Of a stretch of 64,000 nucleotides of DNA, positions 1 through 8,782 are shown in pieces. This stretch comes from Temnothorax longispinosus (lineage: Eukaryota; Arthropoda; Insecta; Hymenoptera; Formicidae). The notes below the pieces were generated by a model that saw only the letters and a list, made by a program, of their open reading frames with translations, had not been told where the DNA came from and did no database searches. The position numbers and the translations under genes are program-made. Each line of letters begins with the position of its first letter. Positions within the stretch are counted from its first letter, which is position 1. The stretch is from positions 17,629,023 to 17,693,022 of the forward strand of contig NC_092360.1 in NCBI RefSeq assembly GCF_030848805.1. Reading direction: 5' to 3'.

Positions 1-486
1 GACGTTAACAACCACGCGTTTGTAATCCTCGCAAAAGCCCAGCAACAACTTGAGCGGTACGCAAAAGTTGAAGTATCCTTCCGGTATGCTCGATGTAACG
101 TCCCAGCCAGCATTCCGCATGAGTTGAAAATCATTATACGATAGCGATACGTAGTTCTTGATGGTACTGGTTATGCCAACGTTTCTGTTGCGATCAATCT
201 CCACACCGTTTAGCTCGTATCGAATTTCATCAAACATGAACGCCACGCAATTATTCGCAAGCGTTGTCACAGACTCGTCATTCCTTCTCTTTATTACCAA
301 TCGTCCTTCAACGTAGAGAAAGCTCTCGCACGGCAACGTGTACAAATCCTGCTGTTGTATGGGTATTCTTATCTCATCGTTATGTCCAAACGTTGTGTTG
401 GCGTACGGATTGTACGTGTGTGTCTCAATCTTGACGACGCTGTCGTCAAAGATCGGTTCACCTCCAATGTTTAAGATATTAGCCAT
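1..486 (-). CDS. Polinton major capsid protein, N-terminal part
   Basis: The minus-strand frame is open from an ATG at 486 to the window edge, giving 162 codons with no stop; the 3' end lies outside the window. The N-terminus has an acidic and aromatic stretch followed by RIPIQQQDLYTLPCESFLYV at about residues 42-61, the signature I associate with double-jelly-roll major capsid proteins of Polintons/Mavericks and adintoviruses. Such a protein would form the hexon-like capsomers of an icosahedral particle. It is the last gene of a tightly packed leftward cluster with a 44-aa ORF, the minor capsid protein and the protease, which is the usual morphogenesis block. The start is supported by its 8-bp overlap with the upstream 44-aa ORF. 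No damage is visible in the part seen. The assignment depends on remembered family features plus context, not on an alignment. Confidence 0.8.
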   Translation of the reverse strand, partial: MANILNIGGEPIFDDSVVKIETHTYNPYANTTFGHNDEIRIPIQQQDLYTLPCESFLYVEGRLVIKRRNDESVTTLANNCVAFMFDEIRYELNGVEIDRNRNVGITSTIKNYVSLSYNDFQLMRNAGWDVTSSIPEGYFNFCVPLKLLLGFCEDYKRVVVNV

Positions 487-613
487 TCCGTACGACGAAA
501 CCCAATGATTTCAAAAATTCAATGTTCGACGCAGTGAGTTTCTTCTTTGGCGATCGGATTGTCTTTTTGTTTCTCGTCTGTTGCACCTGCTCAGCTTCGT
601 TCAGTATGAGCAT
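479..613 (-). CDS. 44-aa basic Polinton protein
   Basis: A 44-codon ORF runs from the ATG at 613 to the stop at 479-481. It starts 6 bp after the minor capsid stop and overlaps the major capsid start by 8 bp, so it fills the only gap in the leftward cluster. The peptide is acidic and glutamine-rich at the N-terminus, then basic (RNKKTIRSPKKKL), and ends in a hydrophobic stretch (FLKSLGFVV). I cannot assign a function. A DNA-binding or capsid-maturation peptide is possible by analogy with small basic proteins next to capsid genes. The exact packing between two certain genes is the main reason to think it is real. Confidence 0.55.
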   Translation of the reverse strand: MLILNEAEQVQQTRNKKTIRSPKKKLTASNIEFLKSLGFVVRNG

Positions 614-619
614 CTCACG

Positions 620-1348
620 TTATCGCTGTCGTCTTCGTACATGCAGTTTAACGATGATCTCTTCTCCGCGAAAATCAATCAATCGACCGTCCTGATCCAC
701 GACGCGAAGCGTCAAGTCCGAAATGCTCCGTACGATGATCGGAAGGTAAATGATCTGTGCCGGCGTTTCCGATATCTTATATCCTGGTGGCACGCTCGGT
801 GAAAACTCGTGTATCGTGTGCACGTACTTGTCGTTGCTGTACGCACCCGTGGTCACGTTACACTCTATGCGAATGATGTTTACGTTGATGATATTTAGCG
901 GAACATCCGATTCGTGCCATTGTCGCGGCTCCAGCACGCGATTCGCTGAAAATCCTAGCAGCGATCCAATGTTGTTCGGTTTTGTGAAATTTATCCGATA
1001 AGCGCACTTGATCTCGCTCTTCATCGTATTGTTATTAGCATGAATAATAATCAATGGGTGCGGTTCATCTTCGTTTGTCGAAACTTTATTGGATTGGTCC
1101 CATAAAAGAGCGCGTTTCAGATACATGTCTATATCACGCAGTTCGTACGATCCTTCGGGAATGGTAATCTTCTTGTCGTCGTCGTCATAGTAGAATTTAT
1201 TGTTCGACGAATTTACATTCGGTATCGTGTGATAGGTTTCAAAATCTGTTAGACCGAGCTCGTAATCGCCATCGCTCAAATCCACGGCGGGAAAGTAGCT
1301 TACCGCGAGGATGCTGCTCTTGCCGGTGAGCGTAAATGTCAGTGACAT
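620..1348 (-). CDS. Polinton minor capsid (penton-like) protein
   Basis: The ORF encodes about 242 aa from the internal ATG at 1346-1348; the longest frame starts at 1405 and overlaps the protease stop region. I prefer Met20 because the following MSLTFTLTGKSSILAVSYFP is the beta-rich start expected of the single-jelly-roll minor capsid protein of Polintons. The middle contains GSYELRDIDMYLKRAL, and the C-terminus ends in an arginine-rich tail (VRRRQR). In this family the protein forms pentons at the capsid vertices. It lies between the protease fusion and the 44-aa ORF with almost no spacer. The frame is intact. Family assignment is by position and general sequence character; the fold itself cannot be seen without a model. 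Confidence 0.7.
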   Translation of the reverse strand: MSLTFTLTGKSSILAVSYFPAVDLSDGDYELGLTDFETYHTIPNVNSSNNKFYYDDDDKKITIPEGSYELRDIDMYLKRALLWDQSNKVSTNEDEPHPLIIIHANNNTMKSEIKCAYRINFTKPNNIGSLLGFSANRVLEPRQWHESDVPLNIINVNIIRIECNVTTGAYSNDKYVHTIHEFSPSVPPGYKISETPAQIIYLPIIVRSISDLTLRVVDQDGRLIDFRGEEIIVKLHVRRRQR

Positions 1349-1367
1349 GTTTGAATGAATACTGAGA

Positions 1368-2369
1368 TTAAACAGCGTAACGCCGGTCTTTAAATTGATT
1401 GTCAACCGACTGTAGAAAACGCAGACACAGTTGTCCGCAATTGCTCTGATCGTATCGCTGATAAGGTGTGCGATTGTACTCTATTACATTGTTCTCTAGA
1501 TACTGCGCCAATTCTCTCGGTGGTCGAAAATTGCCAAAACTGTCGAAATATATGGCACGATCTCCCCTTTTCGCGTACGCCACCCAGTGAGTACCCAGTC
1601 CCTCAGTATTATCCAAATTCACGATACCGCTCTCGTTTCGACGTATACCGCCGATCGGTAACGAGTCGCGCATGAAAATACCTCTAAAATATGGAATGCG
1701 CATACGTTTTGCCAATTGTTGCAGTTGTACATTGGTAGTTACACCCTTGGGGATTTTTAGCGTCTCTTCGACGTTTTTTTTTCTCGAGACTCCCCGTCCG
1801 CGTTTGTACGTAGCGAGATAAAGTCCGTGACCTTCCATGGCGCGATTGTGACGTTGCATCTCTTCCAGCTGACGTCGCGCGGCTTTGTTATCATTCACGA
1901 CCTTTGCGACTCCCGCCGTTTCGCCGACCAACGAGCCGAGAACCCCTAATAACGGCAGGATCGGTAGAATACCGCCGCGTTTCGCTACCGGAAGTATTCG
2001 CTTGGTTTTCTTCTTTTTCTTCGTTTTCAAACCCATACCGAGTTTCGTTTTAGCCTTCATGGCCGCCCAGACGGCTGTAGCCGCAGCTCTCTCTCCGAGA
2101 GTCGAATCGTTCGCGGTGACACGTTTTCGCGCTTCCGCAGCGAGTATATTGTCTGCCACGTGTCGTTCTGCGAGATCGTTGCTACGCGAGTAGGCTATGT
2201 CGTGCTCGCGATACGCTGCGTCCAATGGATTAATACCCCGATCACCTCTTGCCAATCGTGTTTCTAAACGAGTTCCCGGTCCGCAAAATTGATAGCCGGG
2301 GATATGTAATTCGATCGAAAGCGCGTTTATCGCGCGATTCAGCAGACCTCGACCTATCTTCGGCGGCAT
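1368..2369 (-). CDS. PLA2-like domain fused to adenain-like cysteine protease
   Basis: This single intact ORF encodes 333 aa from Met at 2369; the longest frame starts at 2420 (350 aa) but would overlap the upstream ORF. Numbering below uses the 350-aa frame. Residues 45-78 hold a calcium-loop-like FCGPGT and the helix DAAYREHDIAYS, matching the His-Asp core of parvovirus-type phospholipase A2 domains. Residues 131-148 are very lysine-rich. Residues 150-173 form a hydrophobic glycine-rich segment (GGILPILPLLGVLGSLVG), followed by a charged helix, like a membrane-active core peptide. The C-terminal third carries His278 (THWVAY), Asp293 (YFDSFG) and Cys328 (SNCGQLC), the triad pattern of adenovirus-type maturation proteases. 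By analogy the protease would cleave capsid proteins and the PLA2 part would breach membranes. The two halves might be separated by self-cleavage, which is inference. Confidence 0.82.
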   Translation of the reverse strand: MPPKIGRGLLNRAINALSIELHIPGYQFCGPGTRLETRLARGDRGINPLDAAYREHDIAYSRSNDLAERHVADNILAAEARKRVTANDSTLGERAAATAVWAAMKAKTKLGMGLKTKKKKKTKRILPVAKRGGILPILPLLGVLGSLVGETAGVAKVVNDNKAARRQLEEMQRHNRAMEGHGLYLATYKRGRGVSRKKNVEETLKIPKGVTTNVQLQQLAKRMRIPYFRGIFMRDSLPIGGIRRNESGIVNLDNTEGLGTHWVAYAKRGDRAIYFDSFGNFRPPRELAQYLENNVIEYNRTPYQRYDQSNCGQLCLRFLQSVDNQFKDRRYAV

Positions 2370-2382
2370 TCGCCGTTTTTTA

Positions 2383-2613
2383 TCAACGGCGGCGGACCGT
2401 CGATGTGCGTTTGCTGACACGGCAAATATAATGTATTAAACAGCGCCGATATTGCTGAACCTCCGAATCTGCCTTGATATGTTCGGGAAGCTTATCCCAC
2501 AAATAATCTATGTGATTATAAAACTGTCGTAGTAGAATGACCTTTGATATATACTTTAACTGCTCGGCGGTTAAATCGTAAATATCGCTGTTATCCGACA
2601 CGAGCAAAAACAT
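2383..2613 (-). CDS. Small Polinton protein of unknown function (76 aa)
   Basis: The 76-aa ORF is the first gene of the leftward cluster, 91 bp from the divergent ATPase start. It is hydrophobic and acidic in the first two thirds (residues 1-50, including EQLKYISKVILLRQFYNHID) and strongly basic at the C-terminus (SKRTSTVRRR). Its stop at 2383 sits 13 bp before the preferred protease start at 2369. I do not recognise the family. A helical, virion-associated or regulatory role is possible, but nothing in the sequence shows it. It might also be the N-terminal part of a longer product if translation continued into the next frame, but no frameshift signal is visible. Confidence 0.5.
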   Translation of the reverse strand: MFLLVSDNSDIYDLTAEQLKYISKVILLRQFYNHIDYLWDKLPEHIKADSEVQQYRRCLIHYICRVSKRTSTVRRR

Positions 2614-2647
2614 TTTAAAGACTGAGCATCTCAGCTCTACGCGTCTC

Positions 2648-2656
2648 TATAAATAG
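2648..2656 (+). promoter_or_regulatory. TATA box before ATPase
   Basis: TATAAATAG lies 49 bp before the ATPase ATG at 2705, inside the 91-bp spacer between two divergent gene clusters. The placement fits a core promoter for the rightward cluster (ATPase to integrase). No equally clear TATA is seen for the leftward cluster in this spacer. Confidence 0.5.
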
Positions 2657-2704
2657 GCCAGTTTTCTCGATACTGCATTTCATTCGTTGTGGAGGGGAGG
2701 TAAA

Positions 2705-3403
2705 ATGCGGTTCGTACGACAATCGCAGACGTTCAAAGTGACAAACTTTGACGATAGGATGCAGTTAACAAAAGAGGTACGCAAACATGGAGGCATGCTA
2801 CCGATTTCTATACGCGGTATCATCTGCGGTCCGTCGAATTGCGGCAAGACAAACGTCTTGATAAGCTTGTTGGAAAGTCCGCACGGTGTACGTTTCGAGA
2901 ACGTGTATGTGTACTCGAAATCGTTGCAACAACCGAAATATCGATATTTGGAGAATATACTAACACCGATAAAAGAGATTGGCTACTTTACGTTCTCGAA
3001 TAACAGTGACGTCATTCCGCCGAGCGAGGCGCTCCCGAATTCTATTTTTATCTTTGATGACGCGGCGTGCGACAAGCAGAATACGATAAGAGAATACTTT
3101 GCAATGGGCCGGCACGCGGACATTGACTCTTTCTATCTTTGTCAGACGTATGCGAAGATACCGAAGCATCTTATACGCAACAACGTGAATTTATTGATTC
3201 TGTTTAAACAGGATGGTACCAATCTGAAACACATATACAACGATCACGTAAACACAGATATGTCTTACGATGATTTCAGTAAATTGTGTCATACGTGTTG
3301 GCAACAAAAGTACGGATTCGTGGTGATAGACAAGGACAGCGCAATTTCGAATGGTCGATACAGAAAAGGATTTAACGACTTTGCGATACCGAAACGTGGT
3401 TAG
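2705..3403 (+). CDS. Polinton genome-packaging ATPase (FtsK/HerA type)
   Basis: The product is 232 aa from Met at 2705; an upstream in-frame ATG at 2687 adds six residues and sits closer to the TATA box. In the longer numbering, residues 48-55 are the Walker A motif GPSNCGKT and residues 121-125 are the Walker B FIFDD. Between them are the strand YVYSKSLQQPKY and SNNSDVIPPSEALP, and after them FYLCQTYAKIPKHLIRNN, features I recognise from A32-like packaging ATPases of Polintons and nucleocytoplasmic viruses. The enzyme would pump element DNA into the capsid. Length is normal for the family and the frame is intact. It heads the rightward cluster and is followed 38 bp later by the DUF8207-like gene. 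Confidence 0.88.
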   Translation: MRFVRQSQTFKVTNFDDRMQLTKEVRKHGGMLPISIRGIICGPSNCGKTNVLISLLESPHGVRFENVYVYSKSLQQPKYRYLENILTPIKEIGYFTFSNNSDVIPPSEALPNSIFIFDDAACDKQNTIREYFAMGRHADIDSFYLCQTYAKIPKHLIRNNVNLLILFKQDGTNLKHIYNDHVNTDMSYDDFSKLCHTCWQQKYGFVVIDKDSAISNGRYRKGFNDFAIPKRG

Positions 3404-3441
3404 TTGTTGTCAACGCGTCGATTGAACAACGTTAGCGCAAC

Positions 3442-4635
3442 ATGGACAGCAGCGAGGAGATTAGAGAACGCGAGAAGATAGCAAATCAAATTGCAAAAAC
3501 GAGCAATTCGATTCGCAAAAAATATCACGCCTTGAAAACTGGTAAAGTGGAGGAAGATATCGCGTTGGAGAGACACTTTAAGCCCAACATCGAGCCTCTA
3601 AGGCAGATTGCCGAAAACACCGTTGCTGGCAAAGAATCTGACGTGTCAAAGATTGAGAATAAAACGGCGTGGGAAGACGAAGAGCCGAAGCTCAAACGAC
3701 AACGACCAAACGCCTCGTTTAACGACTCTGTAATGGCTTCAACTCCGGTTACGTTGAAACGATCGATAAATGTGCCATCTAATTTGAGCGAAATAACCAA
3801 AATTTTAAAACCGCGTAAACCGAAACGATCGAAAGGTCCATTGAATGAACCACCGATAACCTCTGCACCTTCCGTACAACCCACAGTGCTCGCAAACGAA
3901 GATGTTTTCGAAACCACGAATGACCCACTCGTGACGTCCGTTCGACAGCAGTTGCAAATATCTGAGGGTCAAGAAACGTTGCGAGATCAATTGGGTCCAT
4001 TGAGCCAAAAGTCTGTCGGGGCAGTTCTGAGCGGCGATCAAGAAAGCGATATGGACATCGCGTACGGTGTTAAATTCACCAACGATGGAATGATGCTCGG
4101 TAATAAACGTTTTGACGTGAACTACGCGGACAAGATAATTATCGACGGCATACGATACAATGGCACACGCGGTCTTTTCGAATTAATCTTTAAGAAATAT
4201 CCCGATCATGATATCTACACAGAGGACTATATGCAAACATACAAGAGCATTCTATTGATGACGAGTGCTCATAAACGCAATTATGATGCTCACGCTCAAA
4301 TAAAGGGCAATGGGGGATACAAGTACACACATATAATCGGGCCGTTGATTTCGGGTAAAAAAGCTGGAAAAGGTATACCGCGTGCCATGACAGGCAACAA
4401 GATCGACCATATAATTGCATCGTCGATTTCGGGTAAAAAAGCTGGAAAAGGTATACCGCGTGCCATGACATTAAACAACAACAAGATCGATTATGTTCAT
4501 TGGGACGATCCCAACGAGCTTGTAGATCGTCTCCGATTGCTCGAAGCTTCGCGCCTAGCGGGTCACACCGGTCACGATAACAAAATCCTGTCGATTATCG
4601 AAGAACTTCGCGAGGCTGGACTTATTATAAATTAA
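3442..4635 (+). CDS. DUF8207-like Polinton protein (397 aa)
   Basis: The N-terminal 190 residues are charged and low in complexity, with basic and proline-rich stretches (residues 118-135 around KPRKPKRSKGP). The C-terminal 190 residues form a compact domain starting near YGVKFTNDGMMLGNKRFDV and ending in DYVHWDDPNELVDRLRLLEA and IIEELREAGLI. I match this domain from memory to a family common in arthropod Polintons and labelled DUF8207; its biochemical role is unknown to me. The domain contains an in-frame 78-bp tandem duplication, so ISGKKAGKGIPRAMT occurs twice (residues 304-318 and 330-344). The frame is open throughout. It lies between the ATPase and the fibre-like gene on the same strand, so a structural or packaging role is plausible but unproven. 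Confidence 0.65.
   Translation: MDSSEEIREREKIANQIAKTSNSIRKKYHALKTGKVEEDIALERHFKPNIEPLRQIAENTVAGKESDVSKIENKTAWEDEEPKLKRQRPNASFNDSVMASTPVTLKRSINVPSNLSEITKILKPRKPKRSKGPLNEPPITSAPSVQPTVLANEDVFETTNDPLVTSVRQQLQISEGQETLRDQLGPLSQKSVGAVLSGDQESDMDIAYGVKFTNDGMMLGNKRFDVNYADKIIIDGIRYNGTRGLFELIFKKYPDHDIYTEDYMQTYKSILLMTSAHKRNYDAHAQIKGNGGYKYTHIIGPLISGKKAGKGIPRAMTGNKIDHIIASSISGKKAGKGIPRAMTLNNNKIDYVHWDDPNELVDRLRLLEASRLAGHTGHDNKILSIIEELREAGLIIN
4347..4502 (+). repeat. 78-bp in-frame tandem duplication
   Basis: Unit 1 begins at 4347 and unit 2 at 4425. The first 46 bases of the two units are identical, and the rest is diverged (NKIDHII versus NNNKIDYVHW). The 26-codon period keeps the frame, which suggests the protein tolerates a longer loop here. 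Confidence 0.8.
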
Positions 4636-4670
4636 GTGGCGCGACAGCGAGTCATTCAATCAACATCGAA

Positions 4671-5006
4671 ATGCCGATCAACAAGTTTGGTATATCGCTC
4701 GGAAGAGGCGGTGCGGAACCGTACTATCAATGGAGAGGATTAATCAGAAATTACGTGCGCGATAACGTTCTTTGCATGGTCGCCACCGACTTTGATGCGA
4801 AATCGCGCAAGATTCGACGGATAGCGCCGCCTGTAGATGATGGCGATGCAGCCAATAAACGTTACGTGCAGCAGAGCGTGCAAATTTTGAAAGACCGACC
4901 GGATGAAATGGAGAGAAAGATGGCCGCATTCCAGAATAACGTGCAAATTACCCTAAACGAACTTCAAAAGATGATTCAAGATGTAATTGCAAATCATCGC
5001 GAATAG
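4671..5006 (+). CDS. Short fibre-like/coiled-coil Polinton protein
   Basis: The 111-aa ORF starts 35 bp after the DUF8207-like stop. The first 45 residues are compact (INKFGISLGRGGAEPYYQWR). They are followed by IAPPVDDGDAANKRYVQQSV at about residues 51-70 and then a predicted amphipathic helix (residues 70-108, rich in E, K, Q and M). The motif P.DDGDAANKRYV resembles the linker repeatedly found before trimeric coiled coils in phage tail-fibre proteins. That similarity suggests a small trimeric spike or fibre attached to the vertex, which is inference from one motif. The frame is intact, and the position in the morphogenesis-to-integrase cluster fits a virion role. Confidence 0.55.
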   Translation: MPINKFGISLGRGGAEPYYQWRGLIRNYVRDNVLCMVATDFDAKSRKIRRIAPPVDDGDAANKRYVQQSVQILKDRPDEMERKMAAFQNNVQITLNELQKMIQDVIANHRE

Positions 5007-5051
5007 ATAAGAACGTACATCTGATATCTGCGTCAGTTGCGCGTCATCGTC

Positions 5052-5993
5052 ATGGCTGGTAAGAAGCAATCAACTGAGAAACGAAGGCTTGTGGAAGAAT
5101 TACACGCTCCTGCGAGAAGAAATTTTTCTCGAAGACGCGTCATAGTGCGCGGATACGATGACCTGTGGCAGGCGGATGTGGTCGAGATGCGTCCATACAC
5201 GCGATTTAACAGAGGCTACCACTACATACTCACCGTTATCGACGTACTGAGCAAGCACGCATGGGCCGTACCGCTCAAGGCCAAGAGCGGATCCGAGGTT
5301 ACTGCGGCGATCGCGAAAATAATTCGAGACGTCGGAAGATGCCCGAAAAATCTGCAGACTGACAAGGGAAAAGAATTTTACAACGCAAACGTGCAGAAAC
5401 TTTTGAAGAAACAAAATATGAATCACTATTCGACATATTCCGTAATGAAGGCATCGGTCGTCGAACAATTCAATCGCACGCTCAAGAACGACATGTGGAA
5501 AATGTTTACGCGCAATGGAAATTACAAATGGATCGACTCGCTGCCAGGTCTCGTATCGGATTACAACGCGCGAAAGCATCGAACTATCGGCATGCGACCC
5601 ATCGATGTTACCCCCGCGATCGCCGACAAGCTCCTAACAACGGTGTACAGCCACGTAAAGATCGCTGCTCCTGCGCGATTCAAAGTGGGCGATTCGGTAC
5701 GCGTGAGTGAATTTAAGACAATCTTCGAGAAAGGATACACGCCAAATTGGACCACGGAGGTGTTTAGAATCTTCAAAGTGCAGAAAACTAATCCTGTGAC
5801 GTATCTGTTGGAAGATTCCTGCGGAAAACCCGTCGCCGGCGGCTTCTACAAACACGAGTTATATCGCGTTGCTAATCCCGACGTGTATCTCGTTGAAAAA
5901 GTTTTGCGCAAAAGAGGCAATGAGGTTTATGTAAAGTGGTTAGAATTTGATAATTCACACAATTCATGGATACACAAGAATAATGTATTGTAA
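5052..5993 (+). CDS. Polinton retrovirus-like integrase with chromodomain
   Basis: The product is 313 aa from Met at 5052; an upstream ATG at 5037 adds five residues. In the 318-aa frame, the rve core carries Asp47 (LWQADVVEM), Asp109 (LQTDKGKEF) and Glu143 (VVEQFNRTLK), with 33 residues between the second Asp and the Glu. DYNARKHRTIGMRPIDV follows at about residue 180, as in Ty3/Gypsy and Polinton integrases. An SH3-like segment (FKVGDSVRVS) is at about residue 220. A chromodomain-like end runs from VYLVEKVLRKRGNEVYVKW to the C-terminus and may direct insertion toward marked chromatin. The N-terminal zinc finger is absent, which is common in this family. The enzyme would join element ends to host DNA with a short target duplication. 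The frame is intact. Confidence 0.9.
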   Translation: MAGKKQSTEKRRLVEELHAPARRNFSRRRVIVRGYDDLWQADVVEMRPYTRFNRGYHYILTVIDVLSKHAWAVPLKAKSGSEVTAAIAKIIRDVGRCPKNLQTDKGKEFYNANVQKLLKKQNMNHYSTYSVMKASVVEQFNRTLKNDMWKMFTRNGNYKWIDSLPGLVSDYNARKHRTIGMRPIDVTPAIADKLLTTVYSHVKIAAPARFKVGDSVRVSEFKTIFEKGYTPNWTTEVFRIFKVQKTNPVTYLLEDSCGKPVAGGFYKHELYRVANPDVYLVEKVLRKRGNEVYVKWLEFDNSHNSWIHKNNVL

Positions 5994-6194
5994 AAATTTA
6001 TTACAGTATAAAAACATACATATATATACATATGAGTCATCTATTTTTCTAAATATCTAAATGTAATTACAATATATTTACAGCGGTAGTTACAATATAT
6101 TTACAATATATTTACAATGGTATTTACAATATATTTACAATGATATTTTATAATGTCCCCATGGCAGCGTTTCGGTAGAACCGGGTATAATGTA
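5994..6194. repeat. Convergent 3' region with TTTACAATATA repeats
   Basis: The 200-bp spacer separates the convergent integrase and polymerase genes. From about 6066 to 6150, variants of ATATTTACAATG repeat five times with 17-24 bp spacing. AT-rich polyadenylation-like signals are present on both strands. No gene is seen. Confidence 0.6.
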
Positions 6195-8703
6195 TCACTT
6201 ATCATCGTACGGACTTAGAGCTATTTTCGTTTCGGACACGGTGTATACCTCGTGTTTTTTGGATCTTATGCAGGTTTGCTGTCGCGTCATTTCAATTTCG
6301 TTGCGCAGACACCGCGTGTAATCGTCGAACGTTATCGACCTGGCTACGACATTACTCTTAACACCTTTAGCCTTTTTCGTATCTTTCTTACCGTCCACTC
6401 GCAAGGCGTACATCTTTGCTCTAAGCCCGACGAATTCGGTCATTATCGCACCGTTATTTTCGTCTTTCATTAAGCCCGGAACTTTTTTATTGGCGAGTGG
6501 GATACCGTACGTATTATCAATCACATAATCGCTAGTGTTAAATCTATGAATGTGACGCTTCATGATATCATACACATCGTCGCACTCGATGTGATAAATG
6601 AGACTGTCAGTATCGGTGTACGTGACTTTACACTTGTCGCGATACAACGGTAACATGTACTCGTGATGAAATTCGTACAAACATGTCTTGGATATATCGA
6701 GGATGCACATACCCACATAGATTGGTTTGTCGAACTTCACCTCGAGTTTTCGCATTTCTATTGCTACTAAATTCTCCGAAAAGACGCTTCGGCTATGAAA
6801 ATTTGGTTTCGCAATCATAGCCTCCGCGCCGTATCTACCCTCCCAATGAGTCACGAGTCGCACGTCAACGTGATTGCGCACATTCTCCATGGTTTTGCCA
6901 ACGGCATTGTTCATCAATTTGTATAAATTTTTCTCGAAATCGTTTTTGGCCAATGTCCTAAATTTCGTATCTATATAATCGCGAAGCCATGGAGATTGCG
7001 CGAATTTCAGTATACGGTAAATCTTTGATATACGGAGACCGTGACAAGTACACTGCTGCAGGTTGCGATAATGTATTACATAACGTTTCATATCGTATAT
7101 ATATAATGTTGCGAGGAGCTTGTCCTGCCGCTTGCCGAGTGGTTTATCGCGCGTCGGACAGAACGGTAGGTCAGTGTGCGCGTCGTGAAGATGTTGCGGA
7201 TACTCCAAGTCGACTTCGAGAATGTAGCCTATCGAGGAATCCAACGCGACATCCATAACATTAAAATCGGTTACGTCGTCGATCCATTTAAAATCTGCGT
7301 ATGGCAATGGTTGACTCATTGCCCAGCCGTATAAGTTATTTACATCAAAATACATGAGGTACGACGACGGTTTCGATGGATCGTACAACTGCATGTACTT
7401 GTTGTTGGCCAGCGCGTATCTGTTTGAACATTGACTCAAACCGCCGCGTATACCGCGTTCGATAAACATGACCATGTCAATGTCGGTGAGCAATTCGAAA
7501 TTGATGTGTGTATGCTTCAACATAGCATCCCACGTAAAACCCGGTAGAGTATAATAATACGCCGGATCGAGTCCATAACTCGCGACGCAACTATCGCGAA
7601 AATTTTCAAAGATATCGGCCAACAGCAAGACATCGGTCTTGAGATATAAATCGCTGTAATCACCGAGCGTTCGAATGGAGAACCGCTGCCAGACGTCGAC
7701 GGCGTGCGCGTAATCGCTCTCGGATACGATGTCACCTGTCAATGAACTGTAAAACGAGTCGCGCGGTGGTAAACAGAAGTCCTCCAACTTTTCGACGCAG
7801 TCAATGTATTCATATGGAAATACGCCTTTTCGTGTCAGCAAATTAAAATTTTCTGCGGATAATTCACAAAATTCGCGTTGCAATAATCGCAGTTTATTCT
7901 TGCAGAGATAAGATGCCAATTTGTCGAGACTAGCGGTGAGAAACTTGTACGAATCGATAAATCGCAATTTGACGCAAGTTTTCTTATCTTTATCTTCGGT
8001 GCTTTGAACGTTTTTTGTAAACGAAATATATTTTTCTTTTGTGATCGGGAGTAAATCTACATGTCCTTCGTATGCTGTTGCTATTTCAGTTATAATAAAA
8101 TGTGCATCGTATCCCGATAAATTATGAAACACTATGGGAATGCAATGCGAATCTTTATAATTTAAGTTACAATTCGAATGCGCGGGACCTCTGTATCGAC
8201 CGGTCAGGTGACAATGGTCGCGTACTCGCACGTCGTCTGGCTCGAACGGTTCTTCGCACACGTGACAGTGCGTTGCGCTGTTAAACTTTTCCCACTCGTC
8301 TCGCGTGAAATCTGCCATGGGTACATTGTTGGACAAAATGGTCTTTACGTCGTGAGCTAAACGTCTTAGCTCTTCGGCGAACCACGCGACGCAATCCTTA
8401 TCGCGACGAAACCGATACATAGATAACGACTCGTCGTACGAGCAACGCACGTAGTACCCTATGCTAAACACGCGATGATGTTGATATGTGTACCTGGACG
8501 TTTCCGGATCCGCTTCCATCTTCTCCAGGGTACACTCCAGGTCGGCGTATACGACAAACGGAACTCGTTCCTTCCTGTTGTGATTTTTAAAGGCCAACCA
8601 CTTGTCGTTATCGCTCGGTAACTTGATCGCGCAGTCATTCATCTCCTGACAGTCGACGGTGTGGGCAGCCAATTTCTCGTTGGAGCTGAAGTAGTGCAAA
8701 CAT
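6195..8703 (-). CDS. Protein-primed B-family DNA polymerase, exon 2
   Basis: This exon carries nearly the whole exonuclease and polymerase module. Numbered from the internal Met at 8699, the exonuclease motifs are YADLECTLE (residues 51-59), FHNLSGYDAHFI (191-202) and YLKTDVLLLADIF (352-364). A CxxC..HCH..C zinc/HNH-like insertion is at 145-177 (CHVCEEPF to NCNLN). Motif A is FDVNNLYGWA (451-460), motif B is KLMNNAVGKT (594-603) and motif C is YTDTDS (694-699). These are the hallmarks of protein-primed PolB from Polintons. The enzyme would replicate the linear element using a terminal protein primer. All catalytic motifs are present and this exon has no stop. It is joined to exon 1 across a 79-bp intron. 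The 3' end is convergent with the integrase. Confidence 0.92.
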
Positions 8704-8782
8704 CTGCAAAAATAAACGCAAATATTATAAATTTTTTATTCACAAAATATTCTATATTATTAAAAGAACTATAGGTACTTAC
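8704..8782 (-). other. 79-bp spliceosomal intron in the polymerase gene
   Basis: On the minus strand the intron begins GTAAGT and ends TTTTTGCAG. Removing it fuses ...YFCDR with CLHYFSS in frame and restores a continuous finger-like Cys/His segment (CDRCLHYF...HTVDC). The intron itself contains in-frame stops. A spliceosomal intron in a Polinton polymerase means the gene is expressed in the nucleus. Confidence 0.85.
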
